Assembly: GCA_032209605.1 (NCBI GenBank)
Contig: JASFXZ010000033.1
Coordinates: 3,899,001 to 3,963,000, forward strand
DNA: 64,000 nt
Direction: 5' to 3'
Source of the DNA: Mactromeris polynyma
Taxonomy: Eukaryota > Mollusca > Bivalvia > Venerida > Mactridae
Shown here: piece after piece, positions 28,205 through 39,703 of the stretch
Numbering within the stretch: the stretch's first letter is position 1
Layout: the number at the start of each line of letters is the position of its first letter
Program-made: the position numbers and the translations under genes
Notes under the pieces: generated by a model
The model's input: the letters and a program-made list of their open reading frames with translations, nothing else
Databases searched by the model: none
What the model was told of the DNA's origin: nothing

Positions 28205-30556
28205 ATTCATGAAAAATTCAATTGGAATTTATTTTGGGGATGGAGGAAGCAGGGGATGACATTTGTCTCCTAACCCAAAGTTTCTTGATGAATATTATTC
28301 TGACATCATAGGCCTTGCTACATTGATTAATATGGTTCTTGTCTCTCCTGTATGAAACATTATCGTTGTTTTACAATATGTATGAATCAAACTGGTACAC
28401 TTATTACATTGAACCCCTGTGGGGATTTAAACTGGTCAATGATATCCAAATAATAATCTCATTAAATTAAACCACAATTAGTAAGTTCCCATTCCTTCTC
28501 TTTGGCGACATGCATTATTTATACATGTACTATTAATGGGATAATTTGAAATCAATGTCAGTTTCAAGTCTATTGTTTACTTTTCTGCTGATTGAACAAG
28601 GAAATTATTATCTCACATACATAGAAAATACTCTCTATTGTTTCTCCGTGTAATTTGTATCGGTGTCTTGTAAATACTGTGTTTTTGGCAGAAACCTGGA
28701 CTCCACGATATACATGTGTTACTTAATCTGGATTTACAGACATACTCGGCGCATATATTTCCTTTTATTCTAAGACCAATAAGAACCGACACACGTAAAT
28801 TTTCTTCTAATGATGACTTGTTGAAATGAATTCACGATGTTATGTGTAAATGTGAGTTTTTTAGGAAATGCTTGAATAGTTACTGTTGATATTTTCCCAA
28901 GTCACAGTAGAACCTCGTTCATTCGAATTCATCGGGTCCAAAATTTTATTTCGAATAATACATGGTTTCGGAATAGGCCATTTCTATTCGACCTGTGTAA
29001 GATACATCAGGACCTGATATTTATTTCAGATGATACCGAGTATTAGGATAAAAGGTTGTCGAATAAACGAGGTCCGACTGTAGTTCGACTTGATGCAGTT
29101 ATTTTAACTTAAATATATATTGAATATATAAATTAACAATATAGGTTTTAGAAAAATTCATCCATCTGATCCGAGTTGATTTCAAAATGTTAAGATGAAA
29201 ACCCATGAAAATTGCATTTTTTAGTCAATTAACCTAAGTTTTTAATTTATTTGTTGACATAGTTAAGCCCATTCATTGTTTGATAGATTTTGCTTGAATC
29301 TTTTAAGGTCAGGTGCTCTGATCTCATGAGTGTATGATTTTATACTTCCTGTCTAATGTTAATGAGTTATCTTCCCTTGTTTTAGAATGCTGGTACTGAA
29401 ATTTTCAATGTCAGTTGTACCGTCATTATAAAATTGTAATCTTCTATTGTTAATATATGCAAATAAAGAACCAGATATAAAATCGATGGTTGTTTTTTAT
29501 GCAAAACATTTCCCCCTCTGCATCTACGTATTTGACCTTTGACCTTGACTTTGAATCCACATGGGGAATATGTGGGAAATTCAAGTACACAAAATTTGCT
29601 TATGTCATTTTTCTGTAAGATTGATGATCAAATTGAAATATGGTTTTATTGATGCAGATGTTGTCTCGGTAACTACCAAACAAGTGTAAAACTAGTGACG
29701 TGAATCTGTTCGCGAGTTTCAGGAATTCAAGAGTAGCTATGATATCAGCCAGTGTAAAACTTCTCATTCACAGATGTATATTTTAAATTCTTGACTACTA
29801 AATGTATCAGTACTCATTTCCACTTTTTTCAAACACTTCTGCTTGCAAAACAAATGAAATCACCAGTATGCTAACTTCTCGTCTTGTGAAAATATCTACT
29901 TACATGGTATATAACCGTATATCACACAGTGTCGAGGTTTATCATGTTCGATATTCCAGCATTGTCTGCCAGTACTTGTTGTTTCCACTAGAAACTGATA
30001 TCTTTCCAACATGAGCCTGAGGGGATTGCAGATTGATTGGTACGCCGAGGTTACTGGAGAAATGAAGACAAGAAACACCAATATAAAAGTCATTTCTTTA
30101 TTGAATCCAATCTGTAACCAGATATCAGGTCATAATTCGACAACAACAACAACGTGATAGAAACATTGTAAAATTATATATATATATAAAACCAGTACAC
30201 AGTCCAACAATAACTAATTACGGACCAAAAACATTGTACTCATACTGACAAAATGAGAATGTGTAATTGTTTTATTTAACACTATAAGTTATGTCTCTTT
30301 TGACTGTTACATAAATCACAGTAAAAATCTTCAGTTCAGAGAGCAAAATGGTACAGGTACCCCAATTATATACCAATTTTTATAGCCCACTCATTCATAT
30401 GCTTTCAGTATCATCATATTCAAAAAGTTACAAAAAAAACAACCTCTTGTGTGAGAAAGTAAATTTTGGAGCTGAAAAGTAGACATCATTTTGTGTTTTT
30501 ACCAGTATTTGATTTTCTTTTTTCAAAAGATCTTTCAACAAAAAGAAACAACAAAT
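28205..30556. other. Intergenic sequence between ARF6 and SHOC2
   Basis: AT-rich, with no gene seen. Apart from the Tigger-like MITE (28904-29082) it holds only short microsatellites (ACA repeats near 30140 and TA repeats near 30176). Confidence 0.55.
28904..29082. mobile_element. Tigger/pogo-like MITE, about 180 bp
   Basis: CAGTAGAACCTCGTTCATTC at the left (from 28905) mirrors the reverse complement of GAATAAACGAGGTCCGACTG at the right (ends 29080, followed by TA). CAGT termini, an ACCTCGTTTATTCGA-type terminal repeat and a TA target are usual for pogo/Tigger MITEs of the Tc1/mariner superfamily. The left TA is not preserved. Confidence 0.75.
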
Positions 30557-31375
30557 CCAGAGTGTGAGACAAAACATGAGATTGATCTCAAAGTTCCAGA
30601 GTGTGAGACAAAACATGAGATTGATCTCAAAGTTCCAGAGTGTGAGACAAAACATGAGATTGATCTCAAAGTTCCAGAGTGTGAGACAAAACATGAGATT
30701 GATCTCAAAGTTCCAGAGTGTGAGACAAAACATGAGATTGATCTCAAAGTTCCAGAGTGTGAGACAAAACATGAGATTAATCTCAAAGTTCCAGAGTGTG
30801 AGACAAAACATGAGATTGATCTCAAAGTTCCAGAGTGTGAGACAAAACATGAGATTGATCTCAAAGTTCCAGAGTGTGAGACAAAACATGAGATTGATCT
30901 CAAAGTTCCAGAGTGTGAGACAAAACATGAGATTGATCTCAAAGTTCCAGAGTGTGAGACAAAACATGAGATTGATCTCAAAGTTCCAGAGTGTGAGACA
31001 AAACATGAGATTGATCTCAAAGTTCCAGAGTGTGAGACAAAACATGAGATTGATCTCAAAGTTCCAGAGTGTGAGACAAAACATGAGATTGATCTCAAAG
31101 TTCCAGAGTGTGAGACAAAACATGAGATTGATCTCAAAGTTCCAGAGTGTGAGACAAAACATGAGATTGATCTCAAAGTTCCAGAGTGTGAGACAAAACA
31201 TGAGATTGATCTCAAAGTTCCAGACTGTGAGACAAAACATGAGATTGATCTCAAAGTTCCAGAGTGTGAGACAAAACATGAGATTGATCTCAAAGTTCCA
31301 GAGTGTGAGACAAAACATGAGATTGATCTCAAAGTTCCAGAGTGTGAGACAAAACATGAGATTGATCTCAAAGTT
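30557..31375. repeat. Near-perfect minisatellite, 39 bp x 21
   Basis: The unit is CCAGAGTGTGAGACAAAACA then TGAGATTGATCTCAAAGTT. Twenty-one copies differ at only a couple of bases (A for G near 30779, C for G near 31224). Each unit has a TGAGAT-TG-ATCTCA hairpin. Because 39 is a multiple of three, at least four frames on the two strands stay open for 270-340 codons (for example ECETKHEIDLKVP repeats). This argues for repeat artefact rather than protein. Diverged units continue to about 31500. It lies between two convergent genes. Confidence 0.96.
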
Positions 31376-31500
31376 CAACTCTATATAAAAGATAAAAATG
31401 ACCTCAAATCTGAATTATTTACAAAACCTGGGATTGTTCTCAAATCTCACATTTATAAAACAGATCTCAAAGTTCAACTCTACATAAAACATGAATTGAG
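31376..31500. repeat. Diverged flank of the 39 bp array
   Basis: CTCAAATCT, CTCAAAGTTCAACTC and ACATAAAACATGAATTGAGC are decayed relatives of the main unit. A further loose relative is at about 31648-31690 (GAGATTTGAGC...TTATCTCAAG). It looks like the old part of an array whose left side has been freshly homogenised. Confidence 0.65.
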
Positions 31501-33740
31501 CTAAAATCTATGTTTTATGTTAAACTGTTCTCTACATAATTTTGACAAGATTATGAAATTAACCATACAGAGTTCTGTATGATACATTTTGAATATTTAC
31601 TTAAACATACTGGTTTATTCTGGTATTCCACTGAAATAAGTCAATATTGAAACTGAGATTTGAGCATGGGGACTTATCTCAAGTTTGATACTCTCACACT
31701 CAGCTATTGTTGGGCTATGAACTGCACTGTCGATTAAAAATATGCTACAATCAAATATTAAACATGTAGCAAGATAAAACAAGTCGCATACTTAAATATA
31801 TGTTACACTCAAAAGTGCAACATGTATGCAAAAAAAACAATTATTTCATATATAAATGAGCCAAAACCATAAGACATGAACAATATCAAAGAATCTGACA
31901 TCGTCATAATGCATTTTGCTAAGAATTAAAGACAATTACAAATATGTGCAACATACATGTCGGACGTCTCTACCGCACAACTATAGACAATCACGTTTGA
32001 CATCAACACTATTACAAAATTTAAATCTATTTTGGGCAGCCAGCCAAAGAAGCATAATTACCAGCGAGCATGTAAGCCAAAAGACTTCATTCCGTGAAAT
32101 TATTTTCATATAACTTATTTGCAGACTTAATGTTTTTCGACAAATACAATACAGTGCTGCGTTTGCAAAATATTCCAAAGACTTTTAAAATCAAAACATG
32201 ACGCAGCAGACTGCGACCATTACATTATGATAATAAAACATCAGAATCTACTGTATCTTGCAGGTTTAGCTTTGCTTTCAATTTGGGCAAGAAAATCTGA
32301 CATACACTCAGGAACGAAAACATCATAGCAGTCAGTTTTATCATTTCTCTGATCAAATACATACACAATATTTAACACTGTGTGGGAGTCAGACAAATTG
32401 CGATAAAATATTATGCAGAAACAATTATAGACGACCAAAGGTGAACTGCAACCAGATTTAGATCTGCACAGCAGTCATTGGTCACATTCTGCCAACCAAC
32501 AACTACTCACCACATACATATAGAAACTTTACACATAATGACGATACTAATTCTAACACGATTTACGTATATTTAAAAGAAACTTATCAACTTATCTTTT
32601 AAAAAAAATTAATAACTATGTACGTTCAATCATTTGCAATGAATATATTTTAGAATTGTTTTCCCATGGGAAAAAGAAGACATTTTTTTAACGTATGCTT
32701 GATTCCAAATATTTGGTCTATGTACCATCACTAAAATCAAGCAAAAATCTGATCACAGATCAGTAGCAAATGCAAAAAGTTGAAACATAATAATTATTGT
32801 TTTCAGAGAAGAATTATGAAAATTCGCAATCAAGCTCATTTTAGTACAAAAAGTTCAAATACCTGTTGAGCTCATGAGAATAACTCACATGTGATATCGA
32901 CTTCACACATACAATATACAGAATTAGGATGTAAATCTTAACAATAAAAAGACAATAGCCATGATAATCTCAGCACTTTGATAGATGACCAATTCAATCT
33001 GCGTCTGTACGTATACTCCACACCATTAAAAACGCAACTAAAAATTGTCCCCGTCAACACAGATTAATTATAAATAAACAAATTTTCAATAATCATATAT
33101 AATTGCCGAAACTTAATCAGTTATGAAATATGAATACTATGGCCATAGTTTGATTTGTTTTTGATGAATGATTTACACATTTGTAACGATAAAACATGTT
33201 TAAAGCTTGGAACAAAATGAAGGTTAAGCGAGATAGTTGCGTTATTAATGGCATCAAGTGTACATGCAGACAGACTAGTTTCACTGACATCCCGGCCTCA
33301 CCTTGCTCCATGTAGCACCATTCTTTAACTGAAGGGTGCAAATCCACCACAGAAATGTAAATAAAATCGAGAAAAATCTCACTGAGAAATGATATTTCTG
33401 TCATTACAGCACTATAGTGTATAGATCAACTTGAGAAAATGAACAAAGTATTTATAACATAAATTAGGGATATATTAACAAACAAAGTAGCACACGAACG
33501 TAACAACGGACTGTATTACGCTATAGTATATCACATACCATGTGATCCAGTAAAAATGTTTGGGGAGCATATATTTATATGAACACTTCATTGGAAACCA
33601 TTTAAATAATTTCAACAAAAAGGCAAAAATACCTCTCACAAACAAAAACATCAAATTATTTGATATCAATATAATAAATAGAAGTCATATCAATGGCTGC
33701 ATACAATCAAAGCCCAAGAAATTGGACAAGAAAATTATCC
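31501..33740. other. Intergenic sequence, nothing recognised
   Basis: AT-rich, with short random open frames on both strands. A TGCAGACAGACTAGTTTCAC fragment near 33265 resembles part of the MITE found at 24321. No gene or array seen. Confidence 0.5.
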
Positions 33741-33743
33741 ATT

Positions 33744-33893
33744 GGATTTTTTAACCTATCAAAATGATCAAATGGATTTTTCAACCAATCAAAACTATCA
33801 AATGGGTTTTTTAACCAATCAAAACTATCAAATGGATTTTTCAACCAATCAAAACTATCAAATGAGTTTTTTAACCAATCAAAACGTTCAATC
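33744..33893. repeat. 30 bp tandem repeat, 5 copies
   Basis: The unit is ATCAAATGGATTTTTTAACC then AATCAAAACT, with starts 30 bp apart (33744, 33774, 33804, 33834, 33864). The period in threes keeps a minus-strand frame open, which is not evidence for a gene. Confidence 0.9.
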
Positions 33894-34199
33894 AACTGAA
33901 ATTAATAGCAAGCTGATGTAGATGCTCATCTGTAGGTTATCATTCTAAGTTATGATATATATTATCAGATTTATATGGACAAGAACTTCAATGGACGTAA
34001 AACTACTATCCACATCAATGATATAGTTGCAGAAAATCATATATCATTTATATATATATTCATTATACCAGTATAAAAATGTGAAGAAAACATGTGATTC
34101 AGTCAGTTTTATGCAGAAAATATGTTACAAAAACTAAAAATAAAGTCAGGAATAGATGCTATATGTATGCAACGAGGTAAAAAAATATGCAGTTGATTT

Positions 34200-34600
34200 C
34201 CTAACCTAAATTGACATGGATCAGTCCTGAAAGTTCATGCACCAGTTCACGGTCAATCTAACAGGACTATAGTTCCTATTGTGCCACCTCTCACCAGCGA
34301 AACACTTGGGAGACACACTTAGCCACTTTCGTTGTGAGGTTGATGGGTGATGTTCTAGAGAGGTTCTTAAATGTTTACATCAAGGAAACTGAAACTGTTG
34401 ATGAGATGGGGGTCATTGCTAAACAAGTGGTTGAATTGATGGCAAATGCAAGAATCAAACTCTGTAGAAGTTGCACTTTACTATCAAATCTAACTTTGAG
34501 TATTCACTTCGAGATTACCATCCTGTATCGTGTTGGAAGAAGATTGAAGAAACGATTTGAAAAATGATGAAATCTAACAAAATCCTGGCTGGACAATAGA
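34200..34600. other. Unique stretch before the 36/42 bp array, nothing recognised
   Basis: A plus-strand open frame of 77 codons (34334-34567) begins at GTG. Its protein (MRLMGDVLERFLNVYIKETE onward) matches nothing I recognise. It may be a chance frame or a decayed exon of a mobile element. Confidence 0.3.
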
Positions 34601-34609
34601 AGAGACCAA

Positions 34610-35070
34610 TTTGCAATACATGAAGTGATCAGCCTTCAACTACTGTTTGCAATACATGAAGTGATCAGCCTTCAACTACTGTTTGCAATACATGAAGTGA
34701 TCAGCCTTCAACTACTGTTTGCAATACATGAAGTGATCAGCCTTCAACTACCGGTACTGTTTGCAATACATGAAGTGATCAGCCTTCAACTACTGTTTGC
34801 AATACATGAGTGATCAGCCTTCAACTACTGTTTGCAATACATGAAGTGATCAGCCTTCAACTACCGGTACTGTTTGCAATACATGAAGTGATCAGCCTTC
34901 AACTACTGTTTGCAATACATGAAGTGATCAGCCTTCAACTACCGGTACTGTTTGCAATACATGAAGTGATCAGCCTTCAACTACTGTTTGCAATACATGA
35001 AGTGATCAGCCTTCAACTACTGTTTGCAATACATGAAGTGATCAGCCTTCAACTACTGTTTGCAGTTTCA
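34610..35070. repeat. Tandem repeat alternating 36 and 42 bp units, about 13 copies
   Basis: The unit is TTTGCAATACATGAAGTGAT then CAGCCTTCAACTACTG. Unit starts: 34610, 34646, 34682, 34718, 34760, 34796, 34831, 34873, 34909, 34951, 34987, 35023, 35059. Three units carry an extra CCGGTA (42 bp) and one lacks an A (35 bp). The spread of the 42 bp variant suggests unequal exchange of multi-unit blocks. Confidence 0.93.
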
Positions 35071-35236
35071 GTTACATCTTAACCAAGACAATGTCAGTGA
35101 CAGAATAAACTATTAGAATAAGTATGACAAACAACAGATTGACAGATGGACAATACACGTCAATAATACCAGTAACTGAATATCATAACAACACACCAAG
35201 TACAATGAACTTAAATACAAGACTGCCCGAAACATT

Positions 35237-35480
35237 TGCATTTTGTTTACAGATAAAGGACAAATAGGGGCCACTGTCATTTACACCTGAAGGACAAATG
35301 GGGCCACCATTATGTACAGATATAAGACAAATAGAGGCTGCTGTCATTCACTGATAGTGGAAAAAATAGGTGGCTACTGTAACACACAGATGAAGGAAAA
35401 TAAGGGCCACTGTCTTTACAGATATAGGACAAATAGGGGCCACTAACATCAACAGATATGGGCCAAATACAGTTCACTGA
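35237..35480. repeat. Degenerate ~40 bp tandem repeat
   Basis: GGACAAATAGGGGCCACTGT and variants recur about six times (35262, 35290, 35325, 35400, 35425 and on) with TTTACAGATA between them. An old array without strict periodicity. Confidence 0.7.
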
Positions 35481-37663
35481 CACAGCGTGTAACACACAAG
35501 GATGGCAATTTACGCTACTATGTACACAATATTAAACAAATTGTGAGGTTGCTTCAAGCATTCATATAACTGAGATCAAGAAATTAAAATGTGTCAACAA
35601 AACTGTAATATGCATAAAACAATGCTTATAATTGTACACAATGTTTATACAGATGAGTAGAAGAAAGCAGAATCTGTGATAATATCGACATTGTTACAAC
35701 TAGGGTAACTTTCCGAGTTATAAAATTGTTATCGTTACAAGGCATGTACTTTTGGGTCAAATAAAGCAAAACATAAGAGAGAGAAAAATGCCACAGAACT
35801 GTGTTTGCACTATGAATTGAACAGAAATAATTATTACGAGAATACCATTTGACAATTTCCATAAACAATACAAACAGACGACTAAATCAAAGCTGGGAAT
35901 TATTTAAAAATCTCATCATCCGGAATCAGTCAACGATCGTGTATATTGTTTTCATACAATCTACTCTGTATTATTTTTGTAAATATTGTCCGATACATGA
36001 TGACGACTTATCAAACAGTCACAACATCCCATTTCCTGCGAAGCATTCACTGTGTGTAAGATAGTCAGATTCAATGCAATATAATGCCCTAGCAGAATCT
36101 GGTCATGAATATCTGGAGTATAAAATACGTTCAACATCTCTTAACAGAGTAGTAACAAGTTCCGACACGTATCAAATATAACGGTATTCAATGAACATTG
36201 ATAGAACTATAACATATACTCGATACTTCAGAGCTACACAAAGTGAGTACATGATTCTACACAGATATTGTATAAGTGGGTATCTTGCGAGTTGAAGTTT
36301 TCAATCAGCGATTGCTCACATTGCTGATATTTCGTGAGCAGAAATGATTAGAAATCGCCAAACTGAGTATTGTTAAATTTTATGGTGAAGTATATAAAAA
36401 AGTACTTCTTTCTAACAGGAAATATGCTGACTGATATTTTCACCACTTTTTTTAATTTGAGAAATTTGAGAACATCTCCAAGTCACTAACATAGCCAGTA
36501 TCTATGACAATGCATCAGTGCAAAATCTGCTTATTGAAAGAAAAAAAACTATAATAAAAAATTATTACAATTTACAAAGACATTTCCAATTAAAATGCAA
36601 AAATATGTAACTCATCTTCTAAGGTCCAATATTAACAAAGATATTTGTAGATTTCAGTGTGAGATCGAAATTTATTTCACCGAGAGAGCCGCGGACATAA
36701 TATTTTCATGAGTTACCAAGTCTGTTGAAGTGAAATTATTGTTATTCCGCAGTAAACCTCCGGAAAGCTGAAATAAAACCGTATATAACATTATATTCAC
36801 TTTACATCTAGTTATAATGTGTTGTACCCACTTTTCTCAGATTACTAGTTTAGTATCCTGAATTACCCCTGTGACTAAAATGGAACATTCAACGTATTTC
36901 CGATTATAATGAAATATCGCAAAACACCTCTGATTTAAATGGACCACTTTACATTATTCATCCTACAATGGAATAATCCAGAAACCATTCCTTGAAAACA
37001 ATGGGTTATTTCTAAATTACTTCTGATTAAAACAGAACATCCCAACTGATATCAAATAACAATGGAATATTCCTAATTCACCTCCGGCTAAAATGGAACA
37101 ACCTAACTCATCTTGAATAAAAAATAGAATAAACCATATTATTTTTATCATTTTTACATAAAATCTTAACCTGATCACTAATATAAACAAATATTACTTT
37201 TAACATAATTTTAGTTCAAAATTACATGATAATTGTGCAAATGCAAAAATTGTTGCTAACAATAAACAATCATTACACAGATAAAGAGTAAAACAAAGTT
37301 TAACAGCAAAAGAGAGAAAATTTCATCACATAATCCCAAGTAACCCTGGGCAGAAAATGGAATTACCTCAAATTGTGTTACAGATTATATCTTTTTAAAA
37401 CTACACATTCGATGCAACAGTGGTCGTAATGGAATGTTACCAATATTTTTCATCGTTAAAAGCCAGTTAAATGAAGAGAATCATATGCTAAAAACAGAAT
37501 AAGTAACTGTGACTCAATGATAATGTAACAAGACATTGGACAAACAATGGGAACACCTAGGTCAATACTATGTAATGTACCCAAGACATATACAGGAGTT
37601 CCAACACGTGCTCAATCTCATTCTCATCATTGTTGACCAGATTTGACCTCTTCATTTATCAAA

Positions 37664-37755
37664 CTGACCCTTCAGTCAGAAACATTAAGGTCAAAATGTG
37701 ACTTTTTTGGAAATGCCAGGGGTCCAGGGGTCAACTTCTGGGTCAAACATAACCC
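37664..37755. repeat. Dispersed repeat segment, copy B
   Basis: The order CTGACCCTTCAGTCAGAA, TTTGGAAATGCCAGGGGTC, GGGTCAACTTC matches copy A at 5140-5205, with many substitutions. Family unknown. Confidence 0.5.
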
Positions 37756-38352
37756 CTGATATACAGCAGACACAAACCCCTTACCTATAGTCCTTGAGAA
37801 GGAAAAATGTCTTCAGGCAGAGGAAAATTGTTATAAATATAATGCAAAATAACTTGATATCACCATTTCAGTAAACAGGGCTTAAAACATTTAATTCATA
37901 CTCGGACAGCGACAAAGCAGAGTGTTCAACTGTCATCATTTTTTTGCCAGAACCTAATTGTGTGTCTATTAAATCCATCACATCATTTTTATTAGTGACA
38001 TACATAAAACATCCAAGTGCAATCTAACACAAGTACTGAAAATGTGACAACAATATCAATTTACGTTTTTATTCAAATGTATAGAAAATTCTCTATATAA
38101 GTCGAAGGTTTCATACTTAGTACTGACCCAAAGTTCTTGATACAGAAAGCATGTTCTATCAAATACTAGCTGACAGATATAATATAAACATAATGACCAA
38201 GTCCTCATGTTGTATACAACAACAAATTTAATCTCCTTACTTTGGCTCGATTTATGTTTTTCAGAACAAACCACTACACTCTATATATGTATTTAAATAG
38301 CACTCTTTTTATGAAATTGACCATGATCACAAACATTCAACAATGCATCAGA

Positions 38353-38425
38353 TCGAGGGGTGAAAGCATAACAAGTCTTTCTGCTTCTTTATCCATATAG
38401 ACTCATTTAAATTTCACCCCTTGGC
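38353..38425. mobile_element. Second copy of the TGTCGAGGG MITE
   Basis: TCGAGGGGTGAAA at the left mirrors TTTCACCCCTTGGCA at the right, with a CATATAGACTCATTT interior corresponding to GATAGACTAGTTT of the other members. About 73 bp. Confidence 0.7.
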
Positions 38426-38900
38426 ATCTTACCCAGCTAAATACATTATATGTAATATTTTCAGTAAGTAAATATGACATTACAGTCACACAGTTGACTG
38501 TATCAACTGAAAATAACTTTCAACAAAAAGAACACTTCAAGATATATTAATGGAGACCAGTATATGTGATCAACAAATGTAACATCCCAATACAGAGGGA
38601 TATTAATGTTCAAAAGAGTGTCAACTCAGGAAAACTAAAAAAGCTTTTGCTTTCAAAATAATTTTTACAATCCGTTCATGTAAAGGAGAGTTCATGTATT
38701 CGTTAATCTCCACACATATATCTAAAATTACTTCATAACATATATCACTGCTCCGAACGACAAAACTATAAGCACATTCTTTATTCACTTGTCATAGCCC
38801 TGCTTGAAAGTCTCTTAACATTCTTAATATGCATTAAAACAAATACATGTATTTATCGCACAGAGAAATTCCTCCAAAAATGCTCAGAAAAAAACACAGT

Positions 38901-38906
38901 TTTATT
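38901..38906 (-). terminator. Candidate SHOC2 polyadenylation signal
   Basis: AATAAA on the minus strand about 765 bases after the SHOC2 stop. Another is at 38785-38780. Which is used, if either, cannot be told from sequence. Confidence 0.3.
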
Positions 38907-39599
38907 TACATATAACAACAAGACAATAACAATGCAGTATTTTAACCCTGTGGGTGATTTCAGTCCATAACAACAATGGCAACATTACAATGTCAGCAAT
39001 TTTTCGATCCTATAAGCCACGAAACAACACAACATTTCGCCGCTTGCAGGTAATGTTGTTTTCTCTCGCATTATATTCAGCGACAGTTGCCGTGGTAACA
39101 TAATCACAAGCATTGCACTTAAAACTTGACAATAATGACTCACTCTCTACAGCTTTCACTAAAATATAAAATTTCCCCCTGGTCAGAATAATTTGGCACA
39201 CATCAATAAAATCAAAGTTTCCTGGACATGAAAATGTCTCTATATCCAAACACTATATTATTGAATTATTATTACCGCATCTTACAGATGTCCCCACCTT
39301 CTAAACACACCACCATAGAATATTAAAATGTCATGAAGTCCCTTTCTTCAATTTTCCATCTATTTCCATGGTAACAAGATTCCTTGACCCTTAGTCATAT
39401 CACCGGAACAAGCAGTTTGCGCCTTTTAGGTGCAACACAGCAATAACGTGAATTTATGGTCAACAACGGAAGAAACCCTTTTTTGTCAATAACAGAAGAG
39501 GCCCTTTTTGCCAATCTTGTTTTTTTTTCAAAAATATAATAACAGACAATATCACAAACGTTGTCAATGGAACACTGTTACTTTGCTACTACAGTAACC

Positions 39600-39669
39600 A
39601 CTCCCACGCTCCCTGGAAACACACCTCTACCCTCACTCCCACATTCCCTGGAAACACACCTCTACCCTC
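39600..39669. repeat. 35 bp tandem duplication touching the SHOC2 stop codon
   Basis: ACTCCCACGCTCCCTGGAAA and the next 15 bases (39600-39634) are repeated at 39635-39669 with two differences. The SHOC2 TGA is the complement of 39668-39670, so the duplication begins inside the stop codon and fills the first 70 bases of the 3' UTR. Confidence 0.9.
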
Positions 39670-39703
39670 ACATGTTGCAATACTGTCCATTCATTTTCAG
39701 GAA
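39668..39703 (-). CDS. SHOC2: SHOC2 coding exon 16 (last, 11 residues plus stop)
   Basis: Acceptor ATTTTTCAG is followed by TTC CTG AAA ATG, giving [11 protein letters not shown] and TGA. It matches vertebrate FLKMQGPYRAMV in place and length. This short exon is easy to miss because it is only 36 nt and sits beside a 35 bp duplication. Confidence 0.88.
   Translation of the reverse strand, partial: FLKMNGQYCNM

Larger units (their letters stand above)
35481..39597. other. Intergenic sequence and probable SHOC2 3' UTR
   Basis: No gene seen. 36805-37130 contains a loose, decayed repeat of the type CCTCTGATTAAAATGGAACA. 37664-37755 is a dispersed repeat and 38353-38425 a small MITE. On the minus strand, AATAAA signals lie at 38906-38901 and 38785-38780, which would give SHOC2 a 3' UTR of roughly 0.8-0.9 kb. 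Confidence 0.55.

Noticed and set aside
30428..31504. Open frames of 270-340 codons on both strands (13-residue repeats such as ECETKHEIDLKVP)
   Set aside because: They follow from a 39 bp tandem repeat with no stop in several frames. Frames on both strands are equally open and most lack a real start, so no protein is claimed.
38413..38447. Possible last SHOC2 exon reading LGKMPRGEI
   Set aside because: It looked vaguely like the vertebrate FLKMQG tail, but it is part of a MITE terminal repeat. The exon at 39668-39703 ([11 protein letters not shown]) fits far better.
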